Shown: piece by piece, positions 1 through 11,027 of the stretch | How the letters are laid out: each line of letters opens with the position of its first letter | Position numbering within the stretch: the first letter of the stretch is position 1 | From: Thinopyrum elongatum | Taxonomy: Eukaryota > Streptophyta > Magnoliopsida > Poales > Poaceae | Direction of reading: 5' to 3' | Assembly: GCA_011799875.1 (NCBI GenBank) | Contig: CM022302.1 | Location: 97,419,494-97,483,493 of the forward strand | DNA: 64,000 nt | Position numbers and translations under genes: made by a program | The notes under the pieces: generated by a model | Told to the model about the DNA's origin: nothing | The model's input: only the letters and a program-made list of their open reading frames with translations | The model's database searches: none

Positions 1-1
1 A

Positions 2-530
2 AAAGACATTAAAGTGGTTCAGCTGTCATCCAACCATAACGCGAGCTTTCAGGCTGTAAGGGATGAGCTAAGACAGGTACACCCAAATGACCCCCGGATT
101 GTGGCCCTGAAACACAACTTTTGGCGCATGAAGGGCATTATTCAGGTATTTCATTTTGTCGGCCTGTGTAAAATTGGTGATGTCTATAAATACTCCTCTG
201 TGTAAACCTGGGCCAGGAGTTTATTTGATAAAGATTTCAATTTGTGCCCCATTTCATGGATTAATGATGCCAAGGGCATGCCATTTGTACAAAGTCCCAA
301 TCTTCTGACATATCTCACATAATAATTACTCATGCTCTGTTTTTTTTCTTTGTATTCAGGTTTCCAGAATGATTGGCCACACCTACCTAAAAAGTTCGAA
401 ATTTAACCGTGAGCCCCTTCTGGCCTGGTTCCGTATTCCAAGGCCCTTCCATAAACCAATTCTTTGTCCCGAACCATCCATTGAAGAACATAGACTGTGT
501 GCAGAATATCAGTTTGTTATATTTGCGTGA
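2..530 (+). CDS. 3' end of an unrecognised two-exon gene
   Basis: Two coding-like segments join cleanly. Segment 2-145 is 48 open codons and ends in CAG before a GT donor at 146. Segment 360-530 begins after a pyrimidine-rich tract and TTCAG, and runs 56 codons to TGA at 528-530. Both are phase 0, so the intron at 146-359 keeps the frame. The protein is mixed hydrophilic; its second part is rich in Pro, Arg, Phe and Glu. I do not recognise a family. The start lies outside the window. It could be the true end of a host gene or a transposon-carried exon pair. Frame continuity across the splice is the only support. Confidence 0.4.
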
Positions 531-1231
531 GATGGACTATGGGAGCACTTGAGCAATCTAGAAGCTGTGGATATAGTTCATTGTTCCCCTCGGAATGTAA
601 GATGATTTGCTATACTTCCTCTTATATTACTCTTTCCCAGTGTACTAAAATATGCTTCCCATTTTAGGCTTGCCTTATATTGTTGATATGTAACCCAAAT
701 AGGTTAAACCAAATGTTGTATCAAAACATGTAGTATTTACTTGTAAGAGAGCAACTGGGAGCCTGGTGGGTCAGGATGAAGGAAGAACACCCCTGAGAGC
801 CCAAACTTGAGTTTCGAAAAGATATGTAGAATATATGTGTGCCTCTGCTATATACATATGTAATTTTTCAGTCTGTGTTTTCTGCTCCTCTCTGGCGCAT
901 TGTGGAAGATGTTGGTTTTAAAGGCTAGCAGGGGCAGCCAATGGTGTATTAATGAGCGGTTTAGTTAGGTACATATAATTTTTCTGCTACCACATATTTC
1001 TTCCTTGATTATACCATACATAATCTTAGGGGTTGTGCTCCGGGGGTAGATAATAGATTCTGACATGTTATTACTTACAAGTTGTCAAGTAGTAAACTTT
1101 ATGATAAGGGGTCCTGGTTATTCCAGTTATGCAAATTGTCAGCGCATTCCTACAAGTAATGTGAATTGACGTGCTTTTTTTCCAGTTGGATGACATGACT
1201 ATGGATGTCTTGTAATGATCTAATACCAATT
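531..1231. other. AT-rich spacer, no gene seen
   Basis: AT-rich sequence downstream of the two-exon gene end. It may contain a 3' UTR, but I see no clear polyadenylation signal, repeat or coding frame. Confidence 0.4.
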
Positions 1232-1324
1232 TTTTTCCATCCCAAAAAAAGTGTAGTTGATCTAATACCAAATTTGTACTAATTTAGTACTAAATCTGTG
1301 ACGCTTATTTTTGGACGGAGGGAG
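1232..1324. mobile_element. Truncated Stowaway (Tc1/mariner-type) MITE
   Basis: The right end reads ...TTTTTGGACGGAGGGAG followed by TA. This is the reverse complement of the Stowaway terminus CTCCCTCCGTCC next to a TA target site. The adjacent subterminal part has the usual alternating 'taccaaatttgtac' style sequence. A degraded inner match to the opposite end (CATCCCAAAAAAAGTG) lies near 1239, but the outer left terminus and its TA are missing, so this is a truncated copy. Confidence 0.7.
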
Positions 1325-1383
1325 TATGTACTAAGTTCAACAAATATAACAAATGCAACAACCCTAGACATTGTACTTGGTTA

Positions 1384-2220
1384 GAAAGCAAGAAGAAGCT
1401 TTGGATGCGGCGATTTGGTGCTCGGGCTCAGCTGCACCCGAAATCCCGCTCGTCCATTCAATGCTCGGGATGCGAAAAAATCCAGCTGGCGTGTCAGGTG
1501 CAAGACGCGGTAAGTCGGGGATACAGTGGAATACGGGACGAACAGTAGCCACGACGTGGGGCCGAAGCGGAGAGGCCAGACGGACGGCGCCGCGCCTCGC
1601 ATTGGGCCGTGGACCAGGACGTCGTCTTTTTGTCTGGGCCATGGATTAGATAATAGGTTCAGGACGCTAGTCGACGCCTGAGCCGTCTACCGGTCAGCGG
1701 GGCGTCCCTCTACCATTACCTCGTTCATTCTGGAAACCCTCGCCGCCGTCCCGATTCGCTGGGTAGAAAAAAAGAAGAAGAGATATACCAGCTGTGCCGC
1801 CCCGACCGTGCTTCGCCGCCAGCAAACGTTCGGATGGACACTGCGGGCATGGAATTTCTGCTTGACGCGGTCGACAGGTCTATGACTTCTGCTTCGTGTA
1901 TTTGCCGCCGATAAGCTGCATCCGGCGAGAAAGTGCCCTGACGAGCTATACGTTTCTTCCGGCGATGGCCGTCGGTTTTGTCAGGTTCCCGGTGAGAGAG
2001 GAGTTCGCTGACAGCCTTGAACAGCAGGATCCGATTTCGTTCCATTTCCTGTTAGAAAACGGAGCAGCCAATGCGAAGGGAGGTGATTCAGATGCTGGGT
2101 CTGGTATGGCTCAGAAGGTTGGGGGAGATGGGGCACTGGAGCCCAGGAAGGTGCGCGTCGTCGTCGTGCTGCTTCCTCGACGAGGTCCGCAGAATCCACA
2201 GATAGAGTAAATCCAGGGGC
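1384..2220. other. GC-rich block without a recognised gene
   Basis: Markedly GC-richer than its surroundings, with overlapping open frames on both strands and none resembling a family I know. By position it could be the leader or first exon of the FAR1-like relic that follows, but no splice-consistent reading joins it. Confidence 0.3.
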
Positions 2221-2369
2221 ATCCGCTGGACTAAAAGGTAAGAACCAAAAAATGCAGAGTTTTCCATTTGATAGTTATGCTTGCTTTTTGTGTGTGTAAT
2301 TTCGTATGCATCGTGAATGTAATGCTGGGAAAAAAACTAAATGAGACAAGATTCAGTACAACCATTTAT

Positions 2370-2490
2370 AATTTCTGGTTGAAATGCATATGCAGTTGCC
2401 AAAAAGTTCAGACCTGACAGGATGTACAATTTCTGGTTGAAAATGCATAGGCAGTGGCTAAAAGTTCAGTCCCTGACAGAATCTACATTT
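2370..2490 (+). repeat. Tandem duplication of about 60 bp
   Basis: Two adjacent diverged copies (about 2370-2428 and 2429-2490) share 'atttctggttgaaa(a)tgcat', 'gcagt(t/g)gc' and 'aaaagttcag...cctgacag'. It sits just upstream of the FAR1-like domain. Confidence 0.7.
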
Positions 2491-2550
2491 GCAAAAATTA
2501 CAGGCTTCGCCTGGGCAGTGTGCCACCGGACCGGACCCCATGCCCTTCCC

Positions 2551-5500
2551 GGATGAGTGCTCTCGAGATCTCAATTCGCAAGTATGCAGAGCAACCTGAC
2601 ACGAGCTTGATACGACCTGAGCTAGGGCTCAGCTTTGACTCTTTGGGTGAGGCATATGATATCTATAATCTGTATTCATGGGAGGTCGGTTTTGGATTAC
2701 GGTATGGTAAGAGCAGGCTAAATGCGGAAAGAACAAAAAGCATGCAGGAAATCGTCTGTGGTTGCTCGGTGAGTGTTGGACTGCATTCAAAAATCTGAGC
2801 ACAAAAAAGCAAATATATATAAAAAAAGATAAAAGGTTTTGCAGAATCATAATCTGATACAAGGTTTGCTTTTGTTGGTGATTGCCTTGCAGGGGAAACC
2901 TGAAGCTGAAAACAACCCTGATCAGACTTCTGCGTGCATCTGACAACAGCTGGTACATCACTGAACACCGCGAGAGCCACAACCACTCCATGTTGCTGAC
3001 TATGGGAGAGAAAGTGCATTGGCTTTCTCACAAACACATTGATGTGTACAAGGATTTGATAAGGCAGCTCAGGGAAAACAATGTGAACCTGGGGAAGGTG
3101 TACAGCATAATAGGTAGCTTCTTTGGTTCAGTTGAGAATATATGTGGCAAGATGATGTGCGGAATAGGCTGATGATGATGTGCGGAAGATGCTTTAGGTG
3201 TTTGCTGACATCCGTTCCAGTGACCCTGGGTTCACCTATGTGGTGCTGGCCGACAAGTCAAGCAAGGTGAAAAATCTGGCGTGGGCTAATTGGAGCAGCC
3301 GAATGCAGTACAAGTTCTTTGGCGATGTGGACACATTTGACACTACATACTGGACAAACCTGTATGACATGCCATTCGGGTTATTCGCGGGAGTTAACAA
3401 TCACTATCAAAGCATTATTCTAGCAGGGGTGTTGATGCGTGATGAGCAAGAAGAGAGCTTCGTATGGGTGTTTGAAGAATTTTTGCGTATGATGGGCGGC
3501 CCTGCCCTGAAAACAATACTCACAGGTCAGGTTTCATTTTCACGCCAGTTATACTATGTTGAGCATCTAACTATCTGGTTCCCTGTATTGGAAAAGATGT
3601 CTGCTTTTTTCAAGTAATTATCATGCCTGACAAAAAGGAAATGCCATTTTAATTGCAGAGGTTGGTTGTTTAGTATCCTAAACAAATAACTTTTAGTAAG
3701 ATCAGAAAGCAGATTGTACAGACACATGGTTACAGTTAATAGTATCTCGCATAAGGGTGCAATAAACTGACAAAGTCATACATAATACCACTAGGAAGCT
3801 GGAGATGGAAGGGAAACAAGTCAAAAATTGTTTCTTTGGCACACCATCATTATGAATTACATATCCATCACTTACATCTGGGCCGCATGGTGAATCAGTT
3901 TGTTTGGGGGAGGGCGCGAGACCCCCATAATTTAGATGATTCTGAAGCCACCTCGAAAGATATCTTAATGTTTCTCCCTGTTCCAACTCTGCATTAGTAA
4001 TCATATAAGATAAAATAGATCCTCTCACGATGGTAGACACAGACATTGAAGTATAATAAGCCGAAAGTCAGACTACTTTGACAAACTTCCTGCTTTAACA
4101 GAACTTCAAAATATATTGCAGACCAGTGCAGAGCTATGGAAGTGGCTATCAGCAAGGCTTATCCTGGCACTGTGCACCGATGGTGCAAGTGGCATGTCCT
4201 GAAGAAGGCAAAGGAAACCTTGGGTCCGCTTTACACGAAGAAGAGTGATTTTCAGGCTGAATTTCACAAGGTTGTGAACCACATGTTGACTGAGGATGAG
4301 TTTGAAGCAGCTTGGGGGTGTTGTTGGATAAATATAATCTCAGGAATCACACATACATGACACAAATATATGAAACTAGGAGAAAATGGGCAAAACTATA
4401 CTTCAGAGGTGTGTTTTGCATGAAAATGACAAGTACCCAGCATAGCGAGAGCGCAAACCACATGTTGAAAACGTATATGCTCCCTGCAAGCCCAATGCAT
4501 GTGTTAGTTAGGCAATACATGAGGTTACAGTTTGACCGTGAGCGTGACAAAAGCTACGAAGAGAAGAGGACCATGATTGTAAGTACACTATCGAGTAAAA
4601 AGATTTGTTTTTCTGTCCCCCCTGCTGTGAGAATTTTAAGATGTCTGGATGCACTGATTTGGCTGAAAACCTTCGACTTATTTGCCTATTGTTGTATATA
4701 ATAATGGCAGGGTGGTGCTGTGAGGCGGACCAACCTGCGATAGAGCGGCATGCAAGCAAGCTGTACACTAGGAATATGTTTGAGGAATTTGTACGCCTCC
4801 TCATCGAAGGTACAGCCTACAATGTAACTGAAGTGGAGAAGATGAGGAAATACATCACGACTCACAACAATGCAGCCAAAAGAGAGAAGTGGAGCAGGGT
4901 TGAGTACGAAGTGACCATAAACGAAGACAAATCAATATTTGCATGCAAGTGTGGTCAGTTTGAGTACACTGGAATGCTGTGCAGCCATGTCTTGCGGGTG
5001 AGCTGCCATGAATCTTTGTATATCTTCATTCAACAAAAAAATTGGGACAATCTGTGGCAAGGAATAATATGTCTATTGTTGTGCACACAGGTGATGGAGA
5101 TCCTCCACCTGGAAGAGATCCCTAGGCACCATATGTGAAGCGGTGGACAAGAGACGCGAGGGATATACTGCCAGAGCACTTGGTCCAATACCAGAGAGAC
5201 AATTTAATGAACCTGTCCTTCACATGTAGGCACGCAACGCTGTACTTCAAGGCCATGGAAGTCATGCGGATGGGAGATGCAAGTGCTACATGCTACGACC
5301 ACATGCATGCAGGTCTGGAAGTTCTGCTAGTGAGTGGAGCGCCATTGGTAGAGAAGAGAGATGGTTTGGCGTTTGAGGACAGATTGGTAGAAACAGCGGA
5401 TGCAAGACTACATGGCAACGGCGACTTTGCAATTGTTGAAGGTGGCACGGAGCAGTGCCATAGTGCTGGGCATTCTGCTAGTGTGAATGCCCTGCAGGGG

Positions 5501-5753
5501 CTCGCAGCCCCGGACAAGCATAGAGGTGCTGGAAGGCCGACAGACAGCAGAGACAAAGGCCTGTACGAAGGGCTAAGTAAACGAACCAGATTCTGCAGCA
5601 TTCTGTCGCCACGAAGGTCACAAGAGGACCACATGCCCAGAAAGAGGGGATGCCCCAAAAAAGCCACGGAAGCCAGGGAAATGCAAGAACTGCGGAATAG
5701 AAGAGCATCGCCGGAATACCTGCAAACGGCCACTTGGTATTGCTAAGAGCTGA
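2551..5753 (+). pseudogene. FAR1/FRS-like (MULE-derived) transcription factor pseudogene
   Basis: FAR1-related proteins are domesticated Mutator transposases that act as nuclear transcription regulators in light signalling. Five exons can be drawn: about 2551-2768, 2893-3525, 4122-4578, 4711-4997 and 5091-5753, all with GT-AG introns. In order they encode a FAR1 DNA-binding domain (FDSLGEAYDIYNLY-like), its second half, the MULE transposase core ([27 protein letters not shown]), a SWIM zinc finger (CKCG...CSH) and a C-terminal CX2CX4HX4C zinc knuckle. The gene is broken many times: deletions with frame loss near 2915 and 3135-3168, TAG at 3195-3197, frameshifts near 4317, 4732, 5129 and 5603, the last inside the first zinc-knuckle motif. 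Conserved splice sites show it descends from an intron-bearing FRS gene, not a processed copy. The class is secure; the exact orthologue is not. Confidence 0.85.
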
Positions 5754-6600
5754 ACTATATTTTCTTTAGTTTTCTCCACTACTATTAAATAATCAAACAA
5801 GAACTTCTCTAAACGCACCCCATAAATATACACGGGTCTATTACAACTGCAGGATTAGGCCCACTAAACTTAATCTGACCGCTAGCCTTGATCTAATTTG
5901 TTCTCTGTGTGCACTTAGCAATTTATATTGACTGACCATACTCCACCACCGCAGAGGAATAAACTACCCGCTTATTAGGAAACTATAATCATGGAAACTA
6001 ATCACGGCCAGGTCGCCGCCCGCCTCTCCTAAAATACAGGCCATCCTAGGCGCCATCCCGTGGCCTAGGATGGCAACGTGCTACCGTGTATCCTGTACGA
6101 TGAAGCCGATGTTGAAGGCGGCTGCGCCGTGCGCCCGCGTGCCATGCGCTGCCGGAGGGAGGGACCGCATCGTCTGCGGCCGGCCCATCCGTCCGCCTCC
6201 CCTGTGCCGCACGCCGTCTGCTGCGCGCTCTGCCGTCCTGCTCGGTTGCCACGGTACGCGCCTTCCCCCGCTCCTCCTCTTGCACCTCTCGCCGGCCACC
6301 GCCGCGCTCATCCCCACCTCCCAGCAGCCGCGCGCCTTCTCCTCCCCCTCCTCATCTGCGCCTCTCGCAAGCCACCGCCACCGGCCTCCTCTGTGGCGCG
6401 AGATGCCCGCCCGCCCGACGCTGGTGGGGGGATGCCATCTACGCCCTCCACCTGCTGGCCACGTCCGTCGCCTGCACAGCACCACCCTCCTGCCGTCGTC
6501 AATGATCCAGCGCCCCCAACCCTGATGCGTAGCACTTGTGTAGCTTGTACAGCGGGTGGCGAGCCAGCGACTGAAGACGATCAGGTGATAGATGTGACAA
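5754..6600. other. Region with GC-rich block, no gene recognised
   Basis: 5754-6000 is AT-rich. 6060-6530 is strongly GC-rich with Pro/Ala/Arg-rich open frames on both strands that look like base-composition artefacts. A perfect short inverted repeat at 6040-6074 marks the change in composition. Confidence 0.4.
6040..6074. repeat. Perfect 12-bp inverted repeat
   Basis: GCCATCCTAGGC (6040-6051) and GCCTAGGATGGC (6063-6074) are exact reverse complements separated by 11 bases. It could be a decayed transposon end or an RNA hairpin; there is no evidence for either. Confidence 0.8.
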
Positions 6601-6644
6601 TTTTTTAAATCAAATGTGATTTTGCTAAATTTTTGTATCTGTTT

Positions 6645-6792
6645 TCACAAGTATTTCCAATGGTAAGGATAGTGGATAGTGCCAATTTTAGGTGTGGTAT
6701 ACTCAAGATTTCGCTGTACCTTTTTTCACAAGTATTTGTAACAGTAAGGATAGTGGATAGTGTCAATTTTAGGTTGTGGTATACTCAAGATG
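6645..6792 (+). repeat. Tandem duplication, about 78-bp unit
   Basis: Two copies, about 6645-6705 and 6726-6792. Each starts TTTTCACAAGTATTT and contains TAAGGATAGTGGATAGTG and GGTATACTCAAGAT. The copies differ at several bases and by small indels. Confidence 0.8.
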
Positions 6793-6819
6793 AATTGGTT
6801 CTCTTAGGAGAAAAATAAG

Positions 6820-7714
6820 GACGTCAGAGTTTTGTGTTCTCATTTATAAGCTTGATTTTTTTCCTAACTCAACAATATTATTTGTTGGTCTTAAATTGCA
6901 TTGCTGCAAGCAATCACAAAATGAACCAAACCTTTGGGGCATCTGAATCCGTGTATATCAGAATGAGAATGTTCTCATTCAGAAGGGACTTCCTGATTTG
7001 ATTCAGTAAGTTAATGATGGATCTGACATCCATTATGTGATATTTGACCTTGATGATTGATATTGAAAGTGGATATGCTTATTCTATCTTCAACTTACAT
7101 AATTGTCAATAGGTACATATAGATTCCTAGACAACACACCGTTTATTTCATCACTCATGAATCATGACATGCAGTTGCATTAGTACCTCCCAGCTGGCGA
7201 TTTTGCTATTTTTGTTTATTGTGCATCTTCTCTTATTGTTCGACACAATTTAAGTTATATCATGTCACCATCTTTAGGATCTATTGGATTCTTTTGGTTG
7301 TCAGTAAGTAGGAACCCCATCTTCCTATGATGGAGCCAGGAACCCCATCTTGTTGTGTGAGCAAGTTTACAAAACATATATACTCAATGCCATTTAGTGG
7401 TTTTCAATGTGATAATGATGTATAACCTCTTGCCATCATAGCAACATCCAAGTTTCACGACGTGAGCCACGGCCGCTGTGGACACAGGAATCACCGTGGG
7501 TGCCACGGTCGGGTACACCGAGTTGCTGCCGCTTCTGAGGATGCTTCTGAGGTTGCTTCAAATTGGCACATGAATAACTAAAAGGTGCATGCCATTAGGC
7601 ATTTCCTTCATTTCTTAGCCTTTGAAGTTACTTATGTATGTGTCCATATATTGTTGATTTGCTCATACTGTTAGAAGAATCAATCATTGAGTAGGCTGAT
7701 ATTGTATTTTGCAG
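6820..7714. other. AT-rich spacer upstream of the CBP60 relic
   Basis: Mostly AT-rich, with one short GC-rich stretch near 7450-7560. I see no CBP60 N-terminal exon and no other gene. Confidence 0.4.
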
Positions 7715-8153
7715 TGTATAAAAAATACTACCCTCCTGCTTTGCTTTGAAGGACGAGGTTTGGAGATTAGAAAAGGTTGGCAAGGCTGGTGCATTTCCCA
7801 AGAACTTAAATGGAAGCGGAATCTATACAGTTGAAGATTTTCTTCGCTTCTTGTTAGGGATCAAAGAGGTTACTAAGTGTATGTTTATTCCGAAAGTCCT
7901 TTATTCTGCCTATTATCAAACTGTTATTTATGCAGTTTGATTTATGTTCTAACGCTCTTGTCTCTATTGATTCTTGGTACTGGCATGTCAAATAAGGTCT
8001 GGGAAAGCCTTGTTGAGCATGCAAAGACTTGTGTCTTAGTGGAAAGCATTATATATATTATGTCGGTCCGATATTCAATGACATATCTGAGTTCACTGGC
8101 TTGATTGCTGATGATCAATTAATTTCAGCTGAAAATCTCACGGACAACCAGAA
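7715..8153 (+). pseudogene. CBP60 (calmodulin-binding protein 60) gene fragment
   Basis: CBP60 proteins are plant-specific transcription factors, several acting in salicylic-acid immunity. After a TTTTGCAG acceptor the first exon piece (from 7715) encodes the family motif YKKYYPPAL and, after a frame break, [15 protein letters not shown] and a VEDFLRF segment. A second piece (from about 7965) encodes LGTGMSNKVWE...HAKTC and, after another frame break, a tyrosine-rich stretch and an FND-containing segment. These match the central CBP60 region in order. Two lesions are clear: a 5-bp tandem duplication (CTTTGCTTTG, about 7737-7748) and a 1-base loss near 8039. The N-terminal DNA-binding and C-terminal calmodulin-binding parts are absent. 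Helitron-like ends downstream suggest transposon capture, which is inference. Confidence 0.8.
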
Positions 8154-8498
8154 GGTTTGCATTTTTGTTTATGTGTTTTCGAACAATAAGTCCAGTTACA
8201 TGTCTGGGTCTGTTAAATATTTATAAAATTCATTTGTATTGTAAGGTTCAGATTTGGTACAGCGGAGCAAGTTGTTACATGAGACTGCAAACTTGTGTTC
8301 TGTTGTACGATACCAGTGTATCACTCATATGCATATTCATTGATTAATCACAAAGGCACACCACACTGTTCTCAGAAAATGATATATTGATTCATGTGCA
8401 CTATCTATAATTAATGGTTCATTTCACTAGCCTGATTTTGTTGCAGTGTATAAACAGGATAAAACTGAAGAGCATCCCTGTATAAACTGGTTAAATTT

Positions 8499-8900
8499 AA
8501 GATTCATGGTTTTATTTTACGTACCTAGGACGAATAAATTTAAGCATCCATGTACTGGTTTGTCTCGGTGTATATTTTGGATTCCTGGTTTTATTTCCAC
8601 TTCTGGGCTTGAGATTTTTGGAATTTAGAGATAGTCAGAGCTTAAGCATGCCAGAGCATTTTAAGATTCCTGGTTTTATTTTACTTACCACAAATAAATT
8701 TAAGCAACCCAGTACTGGGTTTTCTCAGTGTACATTTGGATTCATGGTTTTATTTTAGCTAGCACTTCTGGGCTTGAGATTTTATCTTATCTAGCACTCT
8801 GGAACCCTGTACTGGGTTTTCTCAGTGTATATTTGGATTTCTGGTTTTATTTTAGCTAGCACTTCTGGGCTTGAGATTTTATCTTATCTAGCACTTCTGG
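8499..8900 (+). repeat. Three diverged tandem units of about 130 bp
   Basis: Blocks near 8499-8625, 8662-8800 and 8805-8900 share TTCTGGGCTTGAGATTTT, 'gt(a)ctgg(g)tttt/gtctc(a/g)gtgta' and 'ggatt(c/t)(c/a)tggttttatttta'. The last two are most alike and also share CTTATCTAGCACT. Confidence 0.75.
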
Positions 8901-10239
8901 GGTATACATCTTTGGACTCCTGTTGTGGCTCATGTATGTACAACAGTTCTTATAACTAAGAAACTTATTGATAGATGGAAAAAGCATATGTAGATTGATG
9001 ATAACTGTACAAACCAGAAGTGCATGGCTTTTGTTTTCCAGTACGGCTAAAGGAAAGCAGCATCTACTTTCTTTAGTGAAGGAGAAAATTTCGTTGCAAT
9101 TTGTATTAACACAAGTGATCATCGCGCAAATAAAGTACTGATGTTCATTTCTGTATGCTATAATACTGAACTATGTTGTGTTAGACATAGCATGACATAT
9201 GTTTTTTTTTTTCAGATAAACGATCATTTGGTTGTTAGCTTTATGTGAAGCTTTAGCTCCTGTAATAATGCATCTGACTAATGAATAAAAGCTTTCCTCA
9301 ATTCTCTTTCCGTCACTATTGGCTAATGTTGCAACTTCTGCATTAAGTGTCGGCTCTTTACTTTTTTTCCTTAACTTCTATATATCATGGTATTAGTTAT
9401 TTAGTTTCGCTTTCCTAAGAGAAACGCCGATTGGGGAAAACAAACAGGCCTCCATTCTTTCTGATTTTTTTAAATATATTTTGCTTATGGTGCAGATGCA
9501 AGTTCAGTGCGCTATGGCATCTACCTGCTGTGACTAATGAAGATGCATAAGAGCTCATGCATTGCGTGAGAATGTTAGAGATTTCTGGGCACTTACAAGT
9601 GAGTAGCATTTTGCCTATTTTGGTCCTGATTGGCATCTTCCTAATGACATTAGTTTTTACAAGGGTTAGCTTCTATTGGTTCCTCTGTTCACTTCTTTTT
9701 TTCAAGGAGAGGTTCTGCATGTTCCCTCAAAGACGCCTTATGCTCTCCTCAAAGAAGCCTTATGTCCAAGAATTAATTACTCACGTTTGAGTGGGAGTAA
9801 TGTACATAATTTGAAATTGTTCATTTGTTTTTTTTCCTCGGACGAGAATTGGGTGGTTGGTATTCAGCTATTTTTTATATGCCTACAATGTTTTTTCTGC
9901 ATATCATTTTTTCATATGATTAACTCTCTGTTTACATAAAGAAAGAAGTTTGTGATTCTCTGTTATTCGCAAAAAAAAAAGTTTGTGATTCTCGGAGCCA
10001 GCTTTGAAGCATTTCTTTCCTTGGCACCACTTTGTAAAGAATACTTTTCCTTGTACAACTCACCAATATGCGTGCAGAATAGCACCACAACACGAAATTG
10101 CCATCTTCTAGCCTGAAAATAGGAACGAATACAATGCACGTTTTTGTTGCCTCCATTATATTATTAAATTATCAAATTATGTTCCTTCAGTATTCAAATA
10201 ATTGCTTCTTAGGATAAACTAAAAAAATGGCATTGTTAT
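8901..10239. other. AT-rich region, no gene recognised
   Basis: No coding similarity found. A small local duplication (GAAGTTTGTGATTCTC at about 9946 and its partner at about 9978) is present. The right edge is a Helitron-like end. Confidence 0.4.
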
Positions 10240-10277
10240 ACGTGTGTTGCACGTGCATGATTACTAGTAGTACTAGT
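10240..10277 (+). mobile_element. Helitron-like 3' terminus
   Basis: A short hairpin ACGTG-TGTTG-CACGT (10240-10254) is followed about 10 bases later by CTAG then T (10264-10268); a second CTAGT lies at 10273-10277. Helitrons end in a hairpin 10-12 bases before CTRR and insert between A and T. The hairpin is short and the matching 5' TC end was not located. Confidence 0.5.
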
Positions 10278-10484
10278 TTTTAAAACATGAGATCTTGCAG
10301 TGTGTTTTCGCACGAGCACTGGTCCACGCTTATCCATCAGACCGCACTGTCGTGAGTCCCTGCTGTATCTAAAGAGCATGAACTATGTGTATGGATGTCT
10401 GAACTATGATGACCCGTGTTTAGTGTTATCTGAATTCTGATGAATTAAGGTCCCTGCTTACCTATTGTTTGCGGCACACCCCTC

Positions 10485-10507
10485 GGGGGGGGGGGGGGGG
10501 GGGGGGG
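10485..10507 (+). repeat. 23-base poly-G tract
   Basis: Uninterrupted run of 23 G, able to form G-quadruplexes and prone to length error in sequencing. Confidence 0.95.
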
Positions 10508-10569
10508 CATTGCTGTCAATCTCGCCGATTATAATATATTTTTTTCGTAAGAATGACATGTCATTTGTT

Positions 10570-11027
10570 TCATGTGCTGAAGATGTGGTGGGTTGACACT
10601 TGGGCATCATGCGTGGCCAGGGATGCAGTGGGTTGTGTACGTGAACTCCAGTGTTCAGATTTAGTGGCTTGCTGCTGGGCAGTAGCAATCTGCATGGGGG
10701 TCATCCTTCTGCAGTAGGTGCGCTGGAACTCGAAGAAACGGCACTGGCGTGCCTGAAAAAAAAATAGCAGAAACAGGAGCAAAAATAGGGATCAATGAGA
10801 TATGATATGACACCACCAGATTCATGAGCTGACGAACAACTGGAGAGGAAAAAAGAACAAATACAGATCAAATCTACTTGCATCGTAGCGGATGCACTTG
10901 TAGAAGCGCTGGCCAGCCTGTGAGCCACTCCTCGCCACGTTGGTCTCGATCTCGTCACCACAAAGCGCATGAGCGGCAGCAACCAGTCGGCTGGGACGGG
11001 GAGAGAGGTTGAAGATGAAGCATACAT
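10570..11027 (-). pseudogene. GRF-type zinc-finger gene relic, two exons
   Basis: GRF zinc fingers are short Cys-rich nucleic-acid-binding modules common in grass genomes. Reading the minus strand, exon 1 (11027 to 10882) starts with ATG, a Ser-rich N-terminus and, after a one-base frame change near 10970, the GRF core CGDEIETN...GQRFYKC. Exon 2 (10752 to 10570) continues in phase with CRFFEFQ and ends at a stop. Cys...GxxFYxC...CxFF spacing fits GRF. The best-phased intron (10881 to 10753) starts GCAAGT instead of GT and ends TTTTTTCAG, so it is a GC-AG intron or a mutated donor. The short C-terminal tail resembles nothing known to me. The frameshift makes it a likely pseudogene. Confidence 0.65.

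Noticed and set aside
6078..6608. 176-codon Pro/Ala/Arg-rich frame
   Set aside because: Overlaps equally long frames on both strands in a GC-rich block; no recognisable domain.
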